DNA from: Oscillatoria salina IIICB1
GTDB lineage: Bacteria > Cyanobacteriota > Cyanobacteriia > Cyanobacteriales > SIO1D9
DNA: 37,365 nucleotides
Direction of reading: 5' to 3'
Assembly (NCBI RefSeq): GCF_020144665.1
Contig: NZ_JAAHBQ010000058.1
Location: 1-37,365, forward strand
Each line of letters starts with the position of its first letter. The first letter of the stretch is position 1. A program made the position numbers and the translations under genes. Of this stretch, positions 23,814 through 32,798 are shown in pieces. Under the pieces are notes generated by a model that was given only the letters and a program-made list of their open reading frames with translations, did not search any database and was not told the DNA's origin.

Positions 23814-24644
23814 TTGAAAGCTAATTTGACGTTTATCGGGCAATACCCAGCACCAGCAAGGCTGGGTATTTTCATTCTTTTTCTGCTCCTAATTTGGCTA
23901 CCGGGGGCAGCGCCACTGTATTTTTTGTTTCAATCTGACCCCAATTTGGTGACAATTTTGACAATGGGGTTACTCTTACTAGAATTTCTGGTTTTAGTGA
24001 AGTTTTGGGGGAAGAAAGTTTATCAAGATTCTCAGATATTTAAAACCTACGGTATTGCATTTAACAGAAATAGTTTCCATTTATTTGCTAATGGTTTAGC
24101 TATTGGTTTATTCTTTACTTTGGGATTGTTTTTTGTTGAAAGTGCTTTGGGTTGGGTGAGTTTACAGTCTGCCAAAGTAAGTTTGCTGAGGATAATTGCT
24201 GAAGGATTTATCAGTGCTTTAGGTGTTAGTTTTGCCGAGGAATTATTCTTTCGCGGTTGGTTGTTTGATGAGTTAAAGCGAGATTATTCTTTAAAAATAG
24301 CGGCTTGGGCTAATGCGCTAATTTTTGCTACATTGCACTTTCTTAAACCTTTAGGAGAAGTTATGCGTACTTTTCCACAATTTCCCGGTTTAATTGTCTT
24401 AGGATTAACGTTAGTTTGGGCGAAAGAATCTGCGCGATCGCGTTTAGGTATTGCTATTGGTTTACACGCAGGTTTGGTTTGGGGTTACTATATTTTGAAT
24501 GTGGGTGAAATCGTTACCTATACTAATCGAGTTTCTCCTTGGATTACTGGAGTTGATGGTAATCCTGTTGCTGGTTTGATGGGTTTATTTTTCTTAGGAA
24601 TTATGGCTTTTTGGTTTAGGAGAAAATTTGAGAAAGTTAGGTAG
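23814..24644 (+). CDS. CPBP family intramembrane metalloprotease
   Basis: A 276-residue multi-span membrane protein of the CPBP/Abi (CAAX protease) family. The EExxxR motif reads FAEELFFRGWLF. The two His-containing helices follow as LIFATLHFLKPLG and AIGLHAGLVWGYY. About eight hydrophobic segments are visible. The apparent start is TTG at 23814, directly behind clpS. No ATG exists before residue 50, so translation is probably coupled. Likely role is membrane-protein processing or peptide handling; substrate unknown. Confidence 0.88.
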   Translation: MKANLTFIGQYPAPARLGIFILFLLLIWLPGAAPLYFLFQSDPNLVTILTMGLLLLEFLVLVKFWGKKVYQDSQIFKTYGIAFNRNSFHLFANGLAIGLFFTLGLFFVESALGWVSLQSAKVSLLRIIAEGFISALGVSFAEELFFRGWLFDELKRDYSLKIAAWANALIFATLHFLKPLGEVMRTFPQFPGLIVLGLTLVWAKESARSRLGIAIGLHAGLVWGYYILNVGEIVTYTNRVSPWITGVDGNPVAGLMGLFFLGIMAFWFRRKFEKVR

Positions 24645-24694
24645 AAATGTTGTATTTGAGTCTAGACAAGGTGATAATGCGTAGCAAATCTTCT

Positions 24695-24717
24695 CCCCTT
24701 TCCTATTAGGAGAGGGG
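24695..24717. terminator. Hairpin between convergent genes
   Basis: CCCCTTTCC-TATTA-GGAGAGGGG forms a 9-bp stem with one G-U pair in the 91-base gap between the CPBP gene and the convergent kinase-like gene. It may end both transcripts. The surrounding sequence (AGGAGAGGGGTTGGGTGAGAGG) resembles a common dispersed cyanobacterial repeat. Confidence 0.6.
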
Positions 24718-24735
24718 TTGGGTGAGAGGTGATAA

Positions 24736-26499
24736 TTAAGCATTTGCTAAACTAATAAAGCCCCATCTGTCTTTAACTTTTACTGCTGCTAATCCTTCAG
24801 AAAAAGGTGTCGCATCGGCAAATTGAGGCGGGATTACTAAATTGCCAGTAAGATTAATATAACCCCATTGATTACCTTGTTTAACTTGTGCTAGTCCTTC
24901 GCTAAACCAATAAGCTTGGGCAAACTCTGGTTGAATGATAAAATTTCCTTGGGTATCGATATAGCCCCAGCGATCGCCATCTTTGACTCGTGCTATCCCC
25001 TCGCTATACCAATATGCGTCTTCAAATTGCGGCGCGATCGCAAATTTTCCGCTTTTATCAATATAACCGTATTTTGCGCCCACTTTGACTGGTGCTAATC
25101 CATTAGCAAAGCGATATGCTTCGTCAAATTGCGGTGGAATGACAAATTTTCCACTCTTTTCGATATAGCCTAGTTTCACATTTAACCATTTTTTGGCTTC
25201 GACAGCGACTAAGCCTTCGGAAAACCAACTGGGTGTGAGAAATTGAGGTGCGATCGCGAAATCGCCATTTTTGTTAATATACCCATAGCGAGATCCTACT
25301 TTCACTGGTGCTAATCCTTCGGTAAACCAGTAAGCGTCTTCAAATTGTGGTGGAATAATAAACTTACCACTCTTTTCGATATAGCCCCACATTTTACCTT
25401 GTTTAACTCGTGCAATTTCTTCCTTAAACCAGTAAGCGTCGTCAAATTGCGGTGGGATGACAAAGTTACCGTTAGTATCTATGTAACCATAAAGTTTATC
25501 TTGTTTTACTGGTGCTAATCCTTCAGCAAAACGATATGCTTCGACAAATTCGGGGGGAATGACTAAATTACCTGTTTGATCGATATAACCCCAGCGATCG
25601 TGGATTTTTACTGGTGCTAATCCGTCTACAAAGCGATGTACTTGCTCGAATCTGGGTTCGATGGTAAAGTTAGCTTGAGTAGAGAAGATTATGGGCAGGT
25701 TTTCGGTTATTAAAGCTTGTAAAGCTGCCACGGCTGATGGGTAGCGATCGCGGAAATTTTCTTGGATCATTTTCTCTAAAATCAGCCCTAGTCTACTATT
25801 TTCCCTCACGCGATCGCGCCAATTGATTTTATCTTTTATTTCTTGAGGTGTTAATCCGGTTAAAGCACAAATCCCAATTATTCCCACTGCATAAATATCA
25901 CTACTTAATTTGGGCTGGTTTTCAACTTGTTCTGGTGCTAAATAAGCACTATAATTAACTTGATTCTGATTGTTATTATCTCCTAAAAGGCTAATTTCTT
26001 TGATAGCACCAAAATCAATTAATACAATTTTCCGATCTTCGTGACGGCGAATTAAATTTTGCGGTTTAAGGTTCTGATGAATGATATTATGTTGATGAAG
26101 AATTTGCAAAACTTCCAAGATTTCCTGCAATAAAAATCTGGTTTCTGACTCACTCAAACAGCTTCCTGGTGGTGCTTCTTCACTAAGATTTTCTCCTTCA
26201 ATATACTCTCGCACTAAATAAAATTGCCCATTTTCTTCAAAACGAGCGCATAAATTAGGAATTTGAAATTGATACTTTCCTAAACGATAAAGTAATTGTG
26301 TTTCTCGTTCAAATATTTCCCGCGCTTGAGCTAAAATTCGCTCGTCAGCAGAGCGAGGCTGAAAAGATTTAACGATACATAAAAGATTATCGGGTAAATC
26401 GCGATCGCGAGCCAAATAAGTCTTACAGAAGGCTCCTTCGACTACCTCTTCTAGTAAAGCATAGCGCTGACGGAGAATTTTTTCTCTGAGCATTTTCAA
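24736..26499 (-). CDS. Ser/Thr kinase-like protein with nine WG repeats
   Basis: A 587-residue protein with an N-terminal Hanks-type kinase domain (about 1-265) and nine WG repeats of roughly 33-38 residues (about 290-587). Repeat pattern: FxEGLAPVK...GYIDxxGxFVIPPQFxxAYW. Kinase residues: Lys44 in CIVKSFQ is present and DFG is present (LIDFGAIKE). The catalytic loop, however, reads HQNLKPQNL, so the catalytic Asp is Asn143, and the glycine loop is degraded (EGAFCKTY). It may be a pseudokinase or a weak kinase. Cyanobacteria have many kinases with C-terminal repeats that act as sensors or scaffolds. No membrane segment is seen. Confidence 0.88.
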   Translation of the reverse strand: MKMLREKILRQRYALLEEVVEGAFCKTYLARDRDLPDNLLCIVKSFQPRSADERILAQAREIFERETQLLYRLGKYQFQIPNLCARFEENGQFYLVREYIEGENLSEEAPPGSCLSESETRFLLQEILEVLQILHQHNIIHQNLKPQNLIRRHEDRKIVLIDFGAIKEISLLGDNNNQNQVNYSAYLAPEQVENQPKLSSDIYAVGIIGICALTGLTPQEIKDKINWRDRVRENSRLGLILEKMIQENFRDRYPSAVAALQALITENLPIIFSTQANFTIEPRFEQVHRFVDGLAPVKIHDRWGYIDQTGNLVIPPEFVEAYRFAEGLAPVKQDKLYGYIDTNGNFVIPPQFDDAYWFKEEIARVKQGKMWGYIEKSGKFIIPPQFEDAYWFTEGLAPVKVGSRYGYINKNGDFAIAPQFLTPSWFSEGLVAVEAKKWLNVKLGYIEKSGKFVIPPQFDEAYRFANGLAPVKVGAKYGYIDKSGKFAIAPQFEDAYWYSEGIARVKDGDRWGYIDTQGNFIIQPEFAQAYWFSEGLAQVKQGNQWGYINLTGNLVIPPQFADATPFSEGLAAVKVKDRWGFISLANA

Positions 26500-26576
26500 T
26501 TAGGTTTTGCGCTTGAAAGATTTTATTACCACAAATGCGAAAAATTTGCAAGCTTTACAGAAAAGTTACTCGCGAA

Positions 26577-27230
26577 TTAGACGGAAGTTCCCAACATACA
26601 GGCGCGATCGAAATTAGCTCCTTGGATAGATGCGCCTTCTAACTCAGCACAAAGCAAATTTGCTCCAGTTAAATTTGCCCCAGCTAAATTAGCACCTCGC
26701 AAGTCAGCCTCTTCTAAATTAGTATCACTTAAACTAGTACCTTGTAAATCAGCTTGAGCGAGATTCGCACCTTTGAGGTTAGCACCATTAAGATTTGCAC
26801 CGCGTAAATCAGTACCCCGCAAGTCTACACCTTGTAAATTCACTCCCGACAAATTTGCACCACTCAAAAACGCACCCGCTACAGCAGCTTGAGTTAATTT
26901 GGCTCCCATTAAATTAGCACCGCGTAAATTAGCACCGCGTAAATCAGCATGACTCAAATCTGCTTGCATCAAATTAGTACCAACCAAGTTTGTACGCAAA
27001 TCGGCGGCGATTAATTTCGCACCCAGCAAATTTGCTCCATCTAAACGAGCGGATTTAAGATTCGAGTGGCTCAAATCTGCTCCAACTAAGTTAGCACCTG
27101 CGAAGTTAACTTTTTCTAGCTGAGAGTTAGATAAATCTTCATCTTCTAAGTCTGCTCCTGGTAATTGTTTAATTTTTCCCGCCCGAATTGCTTCTATTTC
27201 CATTATTTTTCGATCTATCAGAGTCAGCAT
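26577..27230 (-). CDS. Pentapeptide-repeat protein
   Basis: A 217-residue protein made almost wholly of A(D/N)LxG pentapeptides (for example GADLEDEDLSNSQLEKVNFAG, then LRGANLRGANLMGAKL), forming a right-handed quadrilateral beta helix. The repeats start at about residue 24. The start could be the ATG at 27230 or the one at 27203 (MEIEAIRAGKI), which fits homologues better. Neither has a clear ribosome site. Such proteins are abundant in cyanobacteria and their role is generally unknown. It lies between the WG-repeat kinase-like gene and the DICT protein, all on one strand. Confidence 0.9.
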   Translation of the reverse strand: MLTLIDRKIMEIEAIRAGKIKQLPGADLEDEDLSNSQLEKVNFAGANLVGADLSHSNLKSARLDGANLLGAKLIAADLRTNLVGTNLMQADLSHADLRGANLRGANLMGAKLTQAAVAGAFLSGANLSGVNLQGVDLRGTDLRGANLNGANLKGANLAQADLQGTSLSDTNLEEADLRGANLAGANLTGANLLCAELEGASIQGANFDRACMLGTSV

Positions 27231-27280
27231 TTAAGGTTTTTGGTAACTGATTGAGAAAGGTTTTCCCGCAATTTTTATGA

Positions 27281-28642
27281 CTACGATACCTCCTCAAGGA
27301 CAATTTTTGCCTCTTCACCTACTTCATCCTCAAGTAACCACATTCCTGCCGCAATTTTCGGTTGACTGGCTTCGATACTCATTCCTTGCTGCATTCCCAT
27401 GACTAACAAGGATAAAGCGTCAACCAGCTTGGGATCGAATGTTTTCGCTGCTTGTTGCTGACACTCAGCAAGGGCTTGAGCGAGGGGCTTGTCTTGGTTA
27501 TCGTCTTGTTTATAAACGGTGACGAGATGTTGAAATTCTGCAACTAAACCGAGAATGCGAGATTCGAGAGGAATGCGATCGTAAGTTAAACCTAAAGGTG
27601 TACCGGAGCCGTCCCAATGTTCGCCTTGATGGGTGATAATGTGGGCGATCGCTTTCATTCTCGGCATGATCCGCAATGCTTCTACACTGGGTACTAACCG
27701 ACAGCAGGGAGCCTGGTTTTCTTCTTCCGAAACCTGTTTGACTAAAGAAGGAGCCAAACGGTGCAGAAAACCTGCTAACCGCAAGCGCTTGATTTGCCAC
27801 GCAGGTAAGTCTAAAATTTGTCCCATCGCTTCTGCTAGCCCTGCGACTTCCGCCGCCGCCATTGGATTAATCGCATCAGCTTGATCGATCAGTTGCGCCA
27901 TGCGTAAAAATGCTTGTGTCTCATTCGAGACTAAGTTATCGTCTAATTCCCTGGAAAAAGGAACTGAAAATGGCTCGGCTAAATTTTCTTGACTGGTTTG
28001 TAGGTACTCTACCACTCGCGAAACTACTTTACCTAAATCGTCGCGTTGATGAGAGCCAAACTCGGCGGTCATCCCTGTTACTTTTTTTGTTAACTTTTCT
28101 TGTAATTCCTGGTCATATTTGCCAATATGTGATAATGCAAGCTCTACAGTTTCCCGAACTAACTTAGGTTCAAATGTCCAGAAACCGTAGAATTTCCGCT
28201 CTAAATCCGATTCGGGTTGTCCTTGGCTACCGTAATCAGCTTCAGAAAGTTCTTGACATAAAACCATTGCCGTGTATGTAGGCGAGATAATGATTAAATG
28301 CCACTCTTGGGCTACGGGATCGTCTGGTGTCAAACTAACCAGTGCCACGTTATCTTTTTGGCTAGTAGGATGTTCGGCAAAACCGCTACCAGGTGTTGCC
28401 ATAATCGCGATCGCCTCAGCTTTCTTGGCGATCGCGCTGTAGCGATCGGCTTCTTGTAGATACCACTTACCCTGTTGAAAAGCCACGATCGCGATCGGTT
28501 CGCTTTGTGACTCTAAAATATAGTCTTCCAGAGCGTGACAAAGGGCAACTAAAGTATTTTTATAGTAAACCCCTAAATTTAAGGGTCGGGTAGTATGTTT
28601 ATGTGCTGCTTCTAGTCTTTGTAAAATCGAGCCTTTTAACAT
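27281..28642 (-). CDS. DICT-domain protein with degenerate HD-GYP domain
   Basis: A 453-residue soluble signalling protein. The N-terminal half is a DICT sensory domain (SILQRLEAAHKHTTRPLNLGVYY... IAIVAFQQGKWYLQEADRY... EWHLIIISPTYTAMVLCQEL). DICT is known from photosensory and other cyanobacterial regulators. The C-terminal half follows the HD-GYP pattern (LAEAMGQILDLPAWQIKRLRLAGFLH... THQGEHWDGSGTPLGL, IPLESRILGLVAEF). The HD pair is missing (FLHRLAPSL) and GYP is GTP, so c-di-GMP hydrolysis is doubtful. It may work as a ligand-binding switch. A heptamer repeat lies directly upstream of the start. Confidence 0.82.
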   Translation of the reverse strand: MLKGSILQRLEAAHKHTTRPLNLGVYYKNTLVALCHALEDYILESQSEPIAIVAFQQGKWYLQEADRYSAIAKKAEAIAIMATPGSGFAEHPTSQKDNVALVSLTPDDPVAQEWHLIIISPTYTAMVLCQELSEADYGSQGQPESDLERKFYGFWTFEPKLVRETVELALSHIGKYDQELQEKLTKKVTGMTAEFGSHQRDDLGKVVSRVVEYLQTSQENLAEPFSVPFSRELDDNLVSNETQAFLRMAQLIDQADAINPMAAAEVAGLAEAMGQILDLPAWQIKRLRLAGFLHRLAPSLVKQVSEEENQAPCCRLVPSVEALRIMPRMKAIAHIITHQGEHWDGSGTPLGLTYDRIPLESRILGLVAEFQHLVTVYKQDDNQDKPLAQALAECQQQAAKTFDPKLVDALSLLVMGMQQGMSIEASQPKIAAGMWLLEDEVGEEAKIVLEEVS

Positions 28643-28657
28643 AGCGATCGCTTTTTT

Positions 28658-28790
28658 CAGTTATCAGTTATCAGTTATCAGTTATCAGTTATCAGTTATC
28701 AGTTATCAGTTATCAGTTATCAGTTCCCAGTTCCCAGTTATCAGTTTATCCTCCTTGTTTCCCAATCCCCAATCCCCAGTCCCCAATCCC
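28658..28790. repeat. STRR heptamer block upstream of the DICT gene
   Basis: Eight or so near-perfect TTATCAG units are followed by CAGTTCC variants, the linker TTTATCCTCCTTGTTTCCC, then CCCCAAT/CCCCAGT units. It ends at the stop codon of the radical SAM gene. Same order and orientation as at 21006-21275. Confidence 0.93.
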
Positions 28791-30365
28791 CTAAGAAACT
28801 GTAACCAATTGTTTTTGCTGCTTAGTTTCTACAGGTGCGCTGAGACATTCTTCTAATTCAGCACAACCAAGTCTTTCTTCCAAAATTTTCATTACTTCGC
28901 GTCCAAAATCATCAGGATTTTGTTGCCAAGCTTGCAGACAAACTTCACCGAAGAAACTACCTAAAGGTTCCGGGTTCCAAAGTAATTTTCGTGCCGTCCA
29001 CGGCATCAAACTCATGGGATTATAATCGGGTTTGAGAATATTATTATCGAAGGCATATTCTTCTAAATGAGTATGAGGTTGTAAGCCGATAAAAAAGATT
29101 GCTGGTTCGACTTTATCCGCGCCGAAAATTCTTTCTAACTCTCGATGGTAAGCAATGGTTTGACGGATGGTTTCTAGACGTTCGTCGATGACATTAAATG
29201 AGTAATTCACCGAAACCAAGTCGTTAAAACCAGCAGCTTTTAAATCGCGGCAGTTTTGCAAAACGGTGCGAAGATTGTAACCCATGCGCATTTTGCGTAC
29301 TAACTCTTGGGAACCACTGGTAATACCAATCTCAAAGTAGTTCATTCCGGTTTTGACCATCAAATCGCATAATTCGGGAGTGAGATTATCGGCGCGAATG
29401 TATGCTGCCCAGTTAATATCAGTCATGCCAGAATCAAGGATTTTCTGCAATAGTTCGACGGCATTGTCGATAAACTTTTTGGCTGGGATAAACTGAGCGT
29501 CAGTAAACCAGAATTTTCTAATTCCGCGATCGTATAACTGACGCATTTCTTTGACTACTTCCTCAGCAGGGTTAATTCTAACTTGTTTGCCTTCAACAAC
29601 AGTGTAGATACAGTAACAGCAGTTGTGAGGACAACCTCGTTTAGTTTGGACGCCGATATAAAAGTCGTCTGCTTGCAAATAGTAGTTGAATTCGGGCCAA
29701 ATACTTTCGATGTAGTCGTAATTGCAAGCCGATTTTTCCACGGGTGCGGGCGACTCGTGAATTAGGCGATCGCGCGGTTCGCTTTCTCCAACTATATAAC
29801 ACCGTTCGCCACTCAAATCTTCACCTTGCAGCAATTTTTCGAGCAACATTTCTCCCTCTCCCACGGAAACAACAGTTCTTTTGGGAAAGCTGTTTTTCAG
29901 TTGCTCGTAAAATACACTTACCGCACCACCACCGACTACCGCCCTCGCTTGGGGATGATATTTCTGGGCGCGTTTTACTCCTCGTCGCACTAAGCCTATG
30001 TTACGCCAAAGTTCGCCATAGTAAGAAGATGCCAAACGTAGACCCCCTAATGCACCGCGTAGCTTAATTAGGGGGTTTTTGGCGTAGTACAACTCAAAGG
30101 CATTTTGTAAGGGGTTGCCACCCCTACCCCCTACTGGTGCGTAAATTTGAATGTCTCGCCAAGAATAAACCAACAGTGTTGGTTGAAAATCATCGATATA
30201 ACTATCTAATGCTCTACCAAAATCTAGAGGAGGTACTGTTCCCAGATCTAAGATACGTTGTTCTAACTGAGGAAATCTTTTCTGAACCCAGTCTGCTAGA
30301 TAAACAACGCCGATGGGAAAAATTGGGTTGCACGGTAAACGCACATAAAGAATTCGCTGTTCCAC
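28791..30365 (-). CDS. Radical SAM protein with B12-binding-like N-terminus
   Basis: A 524-residue protein. Residues 1-190 resemble a cobalamin-binding-type Rossmann domain (IFPIGVVYLADWV... VVGGGAVSVFYEQL). A radical SAM core follows with the 4Fe-4S motif CxxxCxxC in RGCPHNCCYCIY, then KFWFTDAQFIP and ITSGSQELVRKMRMGY. I recall cyanobacterial homologues annotated as photosystem II high-light-acclimation radical SAM proteins. The sequence itself does not show the substrate. The start is GTG at 30365 (MEQRILYVRLPCNPIFP), with no strong ribosome site. The cofactor-rich enzyme fits well with the photosynthesis genes further right. Confidence 0.82.
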   Translation of the reverse strand: MEQRILYVRLPCNPIFPIGVVYLADWVQKRFPQLEQRILDLGTVPPLDFGRALDSYIDDFQPTLLVYSWRDIQIYAPVGGRGGNPLQNAFELYYAKNPLIKLRGALGGLRLASSYYGELWRNIGLVRRGVKRAQKYHPQARAVVGGGAVSVFYEQLKNSFPKRTVVSVGEGEMLLEKLLQGEDLSGERCYIVGESEPRDRLIHESPAPVEKSACNYDYIESIWPEFNYYLQADDFYIGVQTKRGCPHNCCYCIYTVVEGKQVRINPAEEVVKEMRQLYDRGIRKFWFTDAQFIPAKKFIDNAVELLQKILDSGMTDINWAAYIRADNLTPELCDLMVKTGMNYFEIGITSGSQELVRKMRMGYNLRTVLQNCRDLKAAGFNDLVSVNYSFNVIDERLETIRQTIAYHRELERIFGADKVEPAIFFIGLQPHTHLEEYAFDNNILKPDYNPMSLMPWTARKLLWNPEPLGSFFGEVCLQAWQQNPDDFGREVMKILEERLGCAELEECLSAPVETKQQKQLVTVS

Positions 30366-30843
30366 GATCGTTTAATTAGTTATTAAGGTTTCTGGCTATT
30401 ATTAAAATTGTTTTTTTTAGCACAAGGTAAAATCAATCATCCTCCGGTCGGATGATATTTGCTTTTTAGAGCTTAAATCCTCCTTTTTTTACAAAAATGA
30501 AGGCAGAAGATTAAAAAAGCTTTCATATAAGTTTACTTTAACGAGATTAGGAAGAGCTATCAACTCTGAGAAAAAAATTGTCAGCGATCGCTAAATCTTA
30601 AAGGTAATTAGCAAAAGCAATAAGTAAATTCTATCAGTTAGCTTAAGTAAAACACGTATAAAAACCGCTATTTACCATAAAATAACAGAAATACCTAGGA
30701 AAATACCTCAAAAAAGCCAATAACCTTTTGGTTATCTAGATAAACAAATCAGATTGGTATTCGTATTTACAGCTAATGGGGATCGAACGGTGCTAGCGTA
30801 GAAATTGTAAAACCTAGTGAAGTTCTCGATTGCCTTAATTATT
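30366..30843. other. Divergent intergenic region with an inverted repeat
   Basis: This 478-base AT-rich gap separates the radical SAM gene (minus) from the DUF1830 gene (plus). At 30436-30456 ATCATCC and GGATGAT form a perfect 7-bp inverted repeat around TCCGGTC, about 70 bases upstream of the radical SAM start. At 30720-30735 ATAACC-TTTT-GGTTAT-like bases form a short hairpin. No convincing ORF or RNA gene is seen. Promoters for both directions must lie here but no consensus stands out. Confidence 0.6.
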
Positions 30844-31227
30844 ATGGCTCAAATTCTCGATCCCCTCCCTAGTGGCAAGACTAATCGTATCTTGTGTTGC
30901 TATGTTAATGCCACCAGCAAAGTACAAATAGCCCGAATTACGAATATCGATAACTGGTATTTTGAACGGGTGGTTTTTCCTGGACAGCGCTTAGTTTTTG
31001 AAGCGGTACCAGAAGCTTTGTTAGAGATCCATACAGGAATGATGGCAAGTGCTATCCTTGACGATACCATTCCCTGTACTCGTCTCAGAGTAGATGAAGG
31101 CGAAGATTCCCCAGTAGATTACGAACCGGAAACAAAAACCGAGAATAAAAACGAAATTGTTTCACAAACTGATAGAAAAAGCCGCAGTTTTGCAACTCCT
31201 TTAATAACAGCAGTTAATTTTGCCTAG
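30844..31227 (+). CDS. DUF1830 protein
   Basis: A 127-residue cyanobacterial DUF1830 protein. The conserved start MAQILDPLPSGKTNRILCCY, the middle WYFERVVFPGQRLVFEAVPEA and LEIHTG are typical. The C-terminal 40 residues are charged and low-complexity (EPETKTENKNE). The frame opens at a GTG at 30817, but the family start is the ATG at 30844. Function unknown. A good terminator follows at 31257. Confidence 0.85.
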   Translation: MAQILDPLPSGKTNRILCCYVNATSKVQIARITNIDNWYFERVVFPGQRLVFEAVPEALLEIHTGMMASAILDDTIPCTRLRVDEGEDSPVDYEPETKTENKNEIVSQTDRKSRSFATPLITAVNFA

Positions 31228-31256
31228 TTTACCAAAAAAAGGTTAATTAGACAAGA

Positions 31257-31286
31257 GGGTTGCCTGAGAGCAGCCCTTTAATTTTT
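31257..31286 (+). terminator. Rho-independent terminator after DUF1830 gene
   Basis: GGGTTGC and GCAGCCC (one G-U pair) form a 7-bp stem with a CTGAGA loop, followed by TTTAATTTTT. It lies 29 bases past the stop codon. Confidence 0.75.
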
Positions 31287-31329
31287 GCGTCAGAAAGCAT
31301 AAGCTAAGGAAAAAACAGTAAGCGCATAA

Positions 31330-31767
31330 ATGGACTTACCATCTTTTCTCTGGCTTTGGAAAATAGCTGCTTGGTCGATGGGTTTAGCGATTTTTGCCTA
31401 TCTGCTGCAAGCTATTAGTGGTATATGGATGTACAACAAACGCACCCAAGGACAAAGACGTGCGAGTTGGTTGCGACAGTTTCATTATGGAATTGGTGGG
31501 GTAATGGTAGGGCTGGTGTTACTACTGTTGCTAATCGGGATTGTGGGAACTCTGGGACATTATGGTAGTCTGGGTCACTCACCGCATTTAGTTGCTGGTT
31601 TATCGGTAGTAGCGTTAGTATTAGTTTCTGCCTGGAGTGCAACTCAGATTAGTCCGAGCAAACCTTGGGCGCTCTCGCTCCACATGACGACGAATATTAT
31701 TTTATTCCTCGGCTTTGCTTGTGTTTCGCTTACAGGCTGGACTGTAGTTCAAAAATATTTACCATAA
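31330..31767 (+). CDS. DUF4079 membrane protein
   Basis: A 145-residue protein with four membrane helices (WKIAAWSMGLAIFAYLLQA, GIGGVMVGLVLLLLLIGIVG, HLVAGLSVVALVLVSAW, MTTNIILFLGFACVSLTGW). It matches DUF4079, a cytochrome b561-like family in cyanobacteria. Histidines at FHYGIGG, LGHYG, LGHSPH and LHMT could serve as haem ligands; this is inference. It lies between a terminator and thiG. Confidence 0.83.
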   Translation: MDLPSFLWLWKIAAWSMGLAIFAYLLQAISGIWMYNKRTQGQRRASWLRQFHYGIGGVMVGLVLLLLLIGIVGTLGHYGSLGHSPHLVAGLSVVALVLVSAWSATQISPSKPWALSLHMTTNIILFLGFACVSLTGWTVVQKYLP

Positions 31768-31794
31768 AAATAATCGATTGATAATAACGTCCAG

Positions 31795-32616
31795 ATGACT
31801 AATACACTAATTAAAACAGCACCGAAAAGCGATCTTTTAACAATCGGCGATCGCACTTTTTCTTCCCGACTGATGACAGGTACGGGTAAATATAGCAGCA
31901 TCGAAATTATGCAACAGAGTATCGCGGCTTCTGGTTGCGAAATTGTCACCGTTGCAGTACGTCGCGTACAAACCAAAGCACCAGGACACGAAGGACTCGC
32001 AGAAGCGTTAGACTGGTCAAAAATATGGATGTTGCCAAACACTGCTGGCTGTCAAACAGCCGAAGAAGCAGTCAGAGTTGCCCGTTTAGGGCGAGAAATG
32101 GCGAAATTATTAGGGCAAGAAGATAATAACTTTGTCAAACTAGAAGTTATTCCCGATCCGAAATATTTGCTACCCGATCCGATCGGTACTTTACAAGCAG
32201 CAGAACAGTTAATTAAAGAAGGTTTTGCCGTTTTACCTTACATTAATGCCGATCCAGTCTTAGCGAAAAGATTAGAAGAAGCAGGATGCGTTACAGTAAT
32301 GCCGTTAGGATCGCCGATTGGTTCTGGACAAGGAATCAAAAATGAGGCGAATATTAGAATTATCGTCGCAGAAGCGAAAATTCCCGTAGTTGTAGATGCG
32401 GGAATTGGTACGCCCTCAGAAGCAGCTTACTCGATGGAAATGGGCGCAGATGCTTTATTAATTAATAGCGCGATCGCACTTGCCAAAAACCCAGTCGTAA
32501 TGGCACAAGCAATGGGTAACGCTACAGTTGCAGGTAGACTTGGCTATCTTGCCGGACGCATTCCCATCAAAAGTTATGCTAGCGCTAGCTCGCCCCTCAC
32601 GGGTACGATTGATTAG
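31795..32616 (+). CDS. thiG: Thiazole synthase
   Basis: ThiG forms the thiazole phosphate of thiamine from deoxyxylulose phosphate, dehydroglycine and ThiS-thiocarboxylate. The 273-residue TIM barrel starts with [19 protein letters not shown]. The Schiff-base Lys115 is in [11 protein letters not shown]. Phosphate-binding loops are in [15 protein letters not shown] and [20 protein letters not shown], and the family end is [17 protein letters not shown]. It is unfused (some cyanobacteria have ThiO-ThiG fusions), and thiO/thiS are not adjacent. The ATG at 31795 has no obvious ribosome site. Confidence 0.96.
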   Translation: MTNTLIKTAPKSDLLTIGDRTFSSRLMTGTGKYSSIEIMQQSIAASGCEIVTVAVRRVQTKAPGHEGLAEALDWSKIWMLPNTAGCQTAEEAVRVARLGREMAKLLGQEDNNFVKLEVIPDPKYLLPDPIGTLQAAEQLIKEGFAVLPYINADPVLAKRLEEAGCVTVMPLGSPIGSGQGIKNEANIRIIVAEAKIPVVVDAGIGTPSEAAYSMEMGADALLINSAIALAKNPVVMAQAMGNATVAGRLGYLAGRIPIKSYASASSPLTGTID

Positions 32617-32798
32617 GGATTAGGGATTAGGGAGACAAGGAGGAGGGAGAGGACAAGGGAGAGGGGGGAGACAAGGTAGAGGGGGAGGACAAAGAGGAAT
32701 TGTTGAACCAACTTATCACAACAGCTAATTCCCAGTCCCAGTCCCCAGTCCCCAGTCCCCAATCACCAGTCCCCAATCACCAGTCCCCAGTCACCAAC
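32615..32798. repeat. Low-complexity and STRR repeats between thiG and the NTF2-like gene
   Basis: From 32615 GGGATTA units lead into a purine tract of GGGAGAGGACAAG type to about 32695. From 32731 CCCCAGT/CCCCAAT/CACCAGT heptamers run to 32798, ten bases before the start codon of the next gene. The open frame before that start is repeat-encoded and not a real N-terminus. Confidence 0.88.

Noticed and set aside
29744-30067. Plus-strand ORF of 107 codons inside the radical SAM gene
   Set aside because: Antisense shadow of a well-supported gene, without a recognisable family or start signal.
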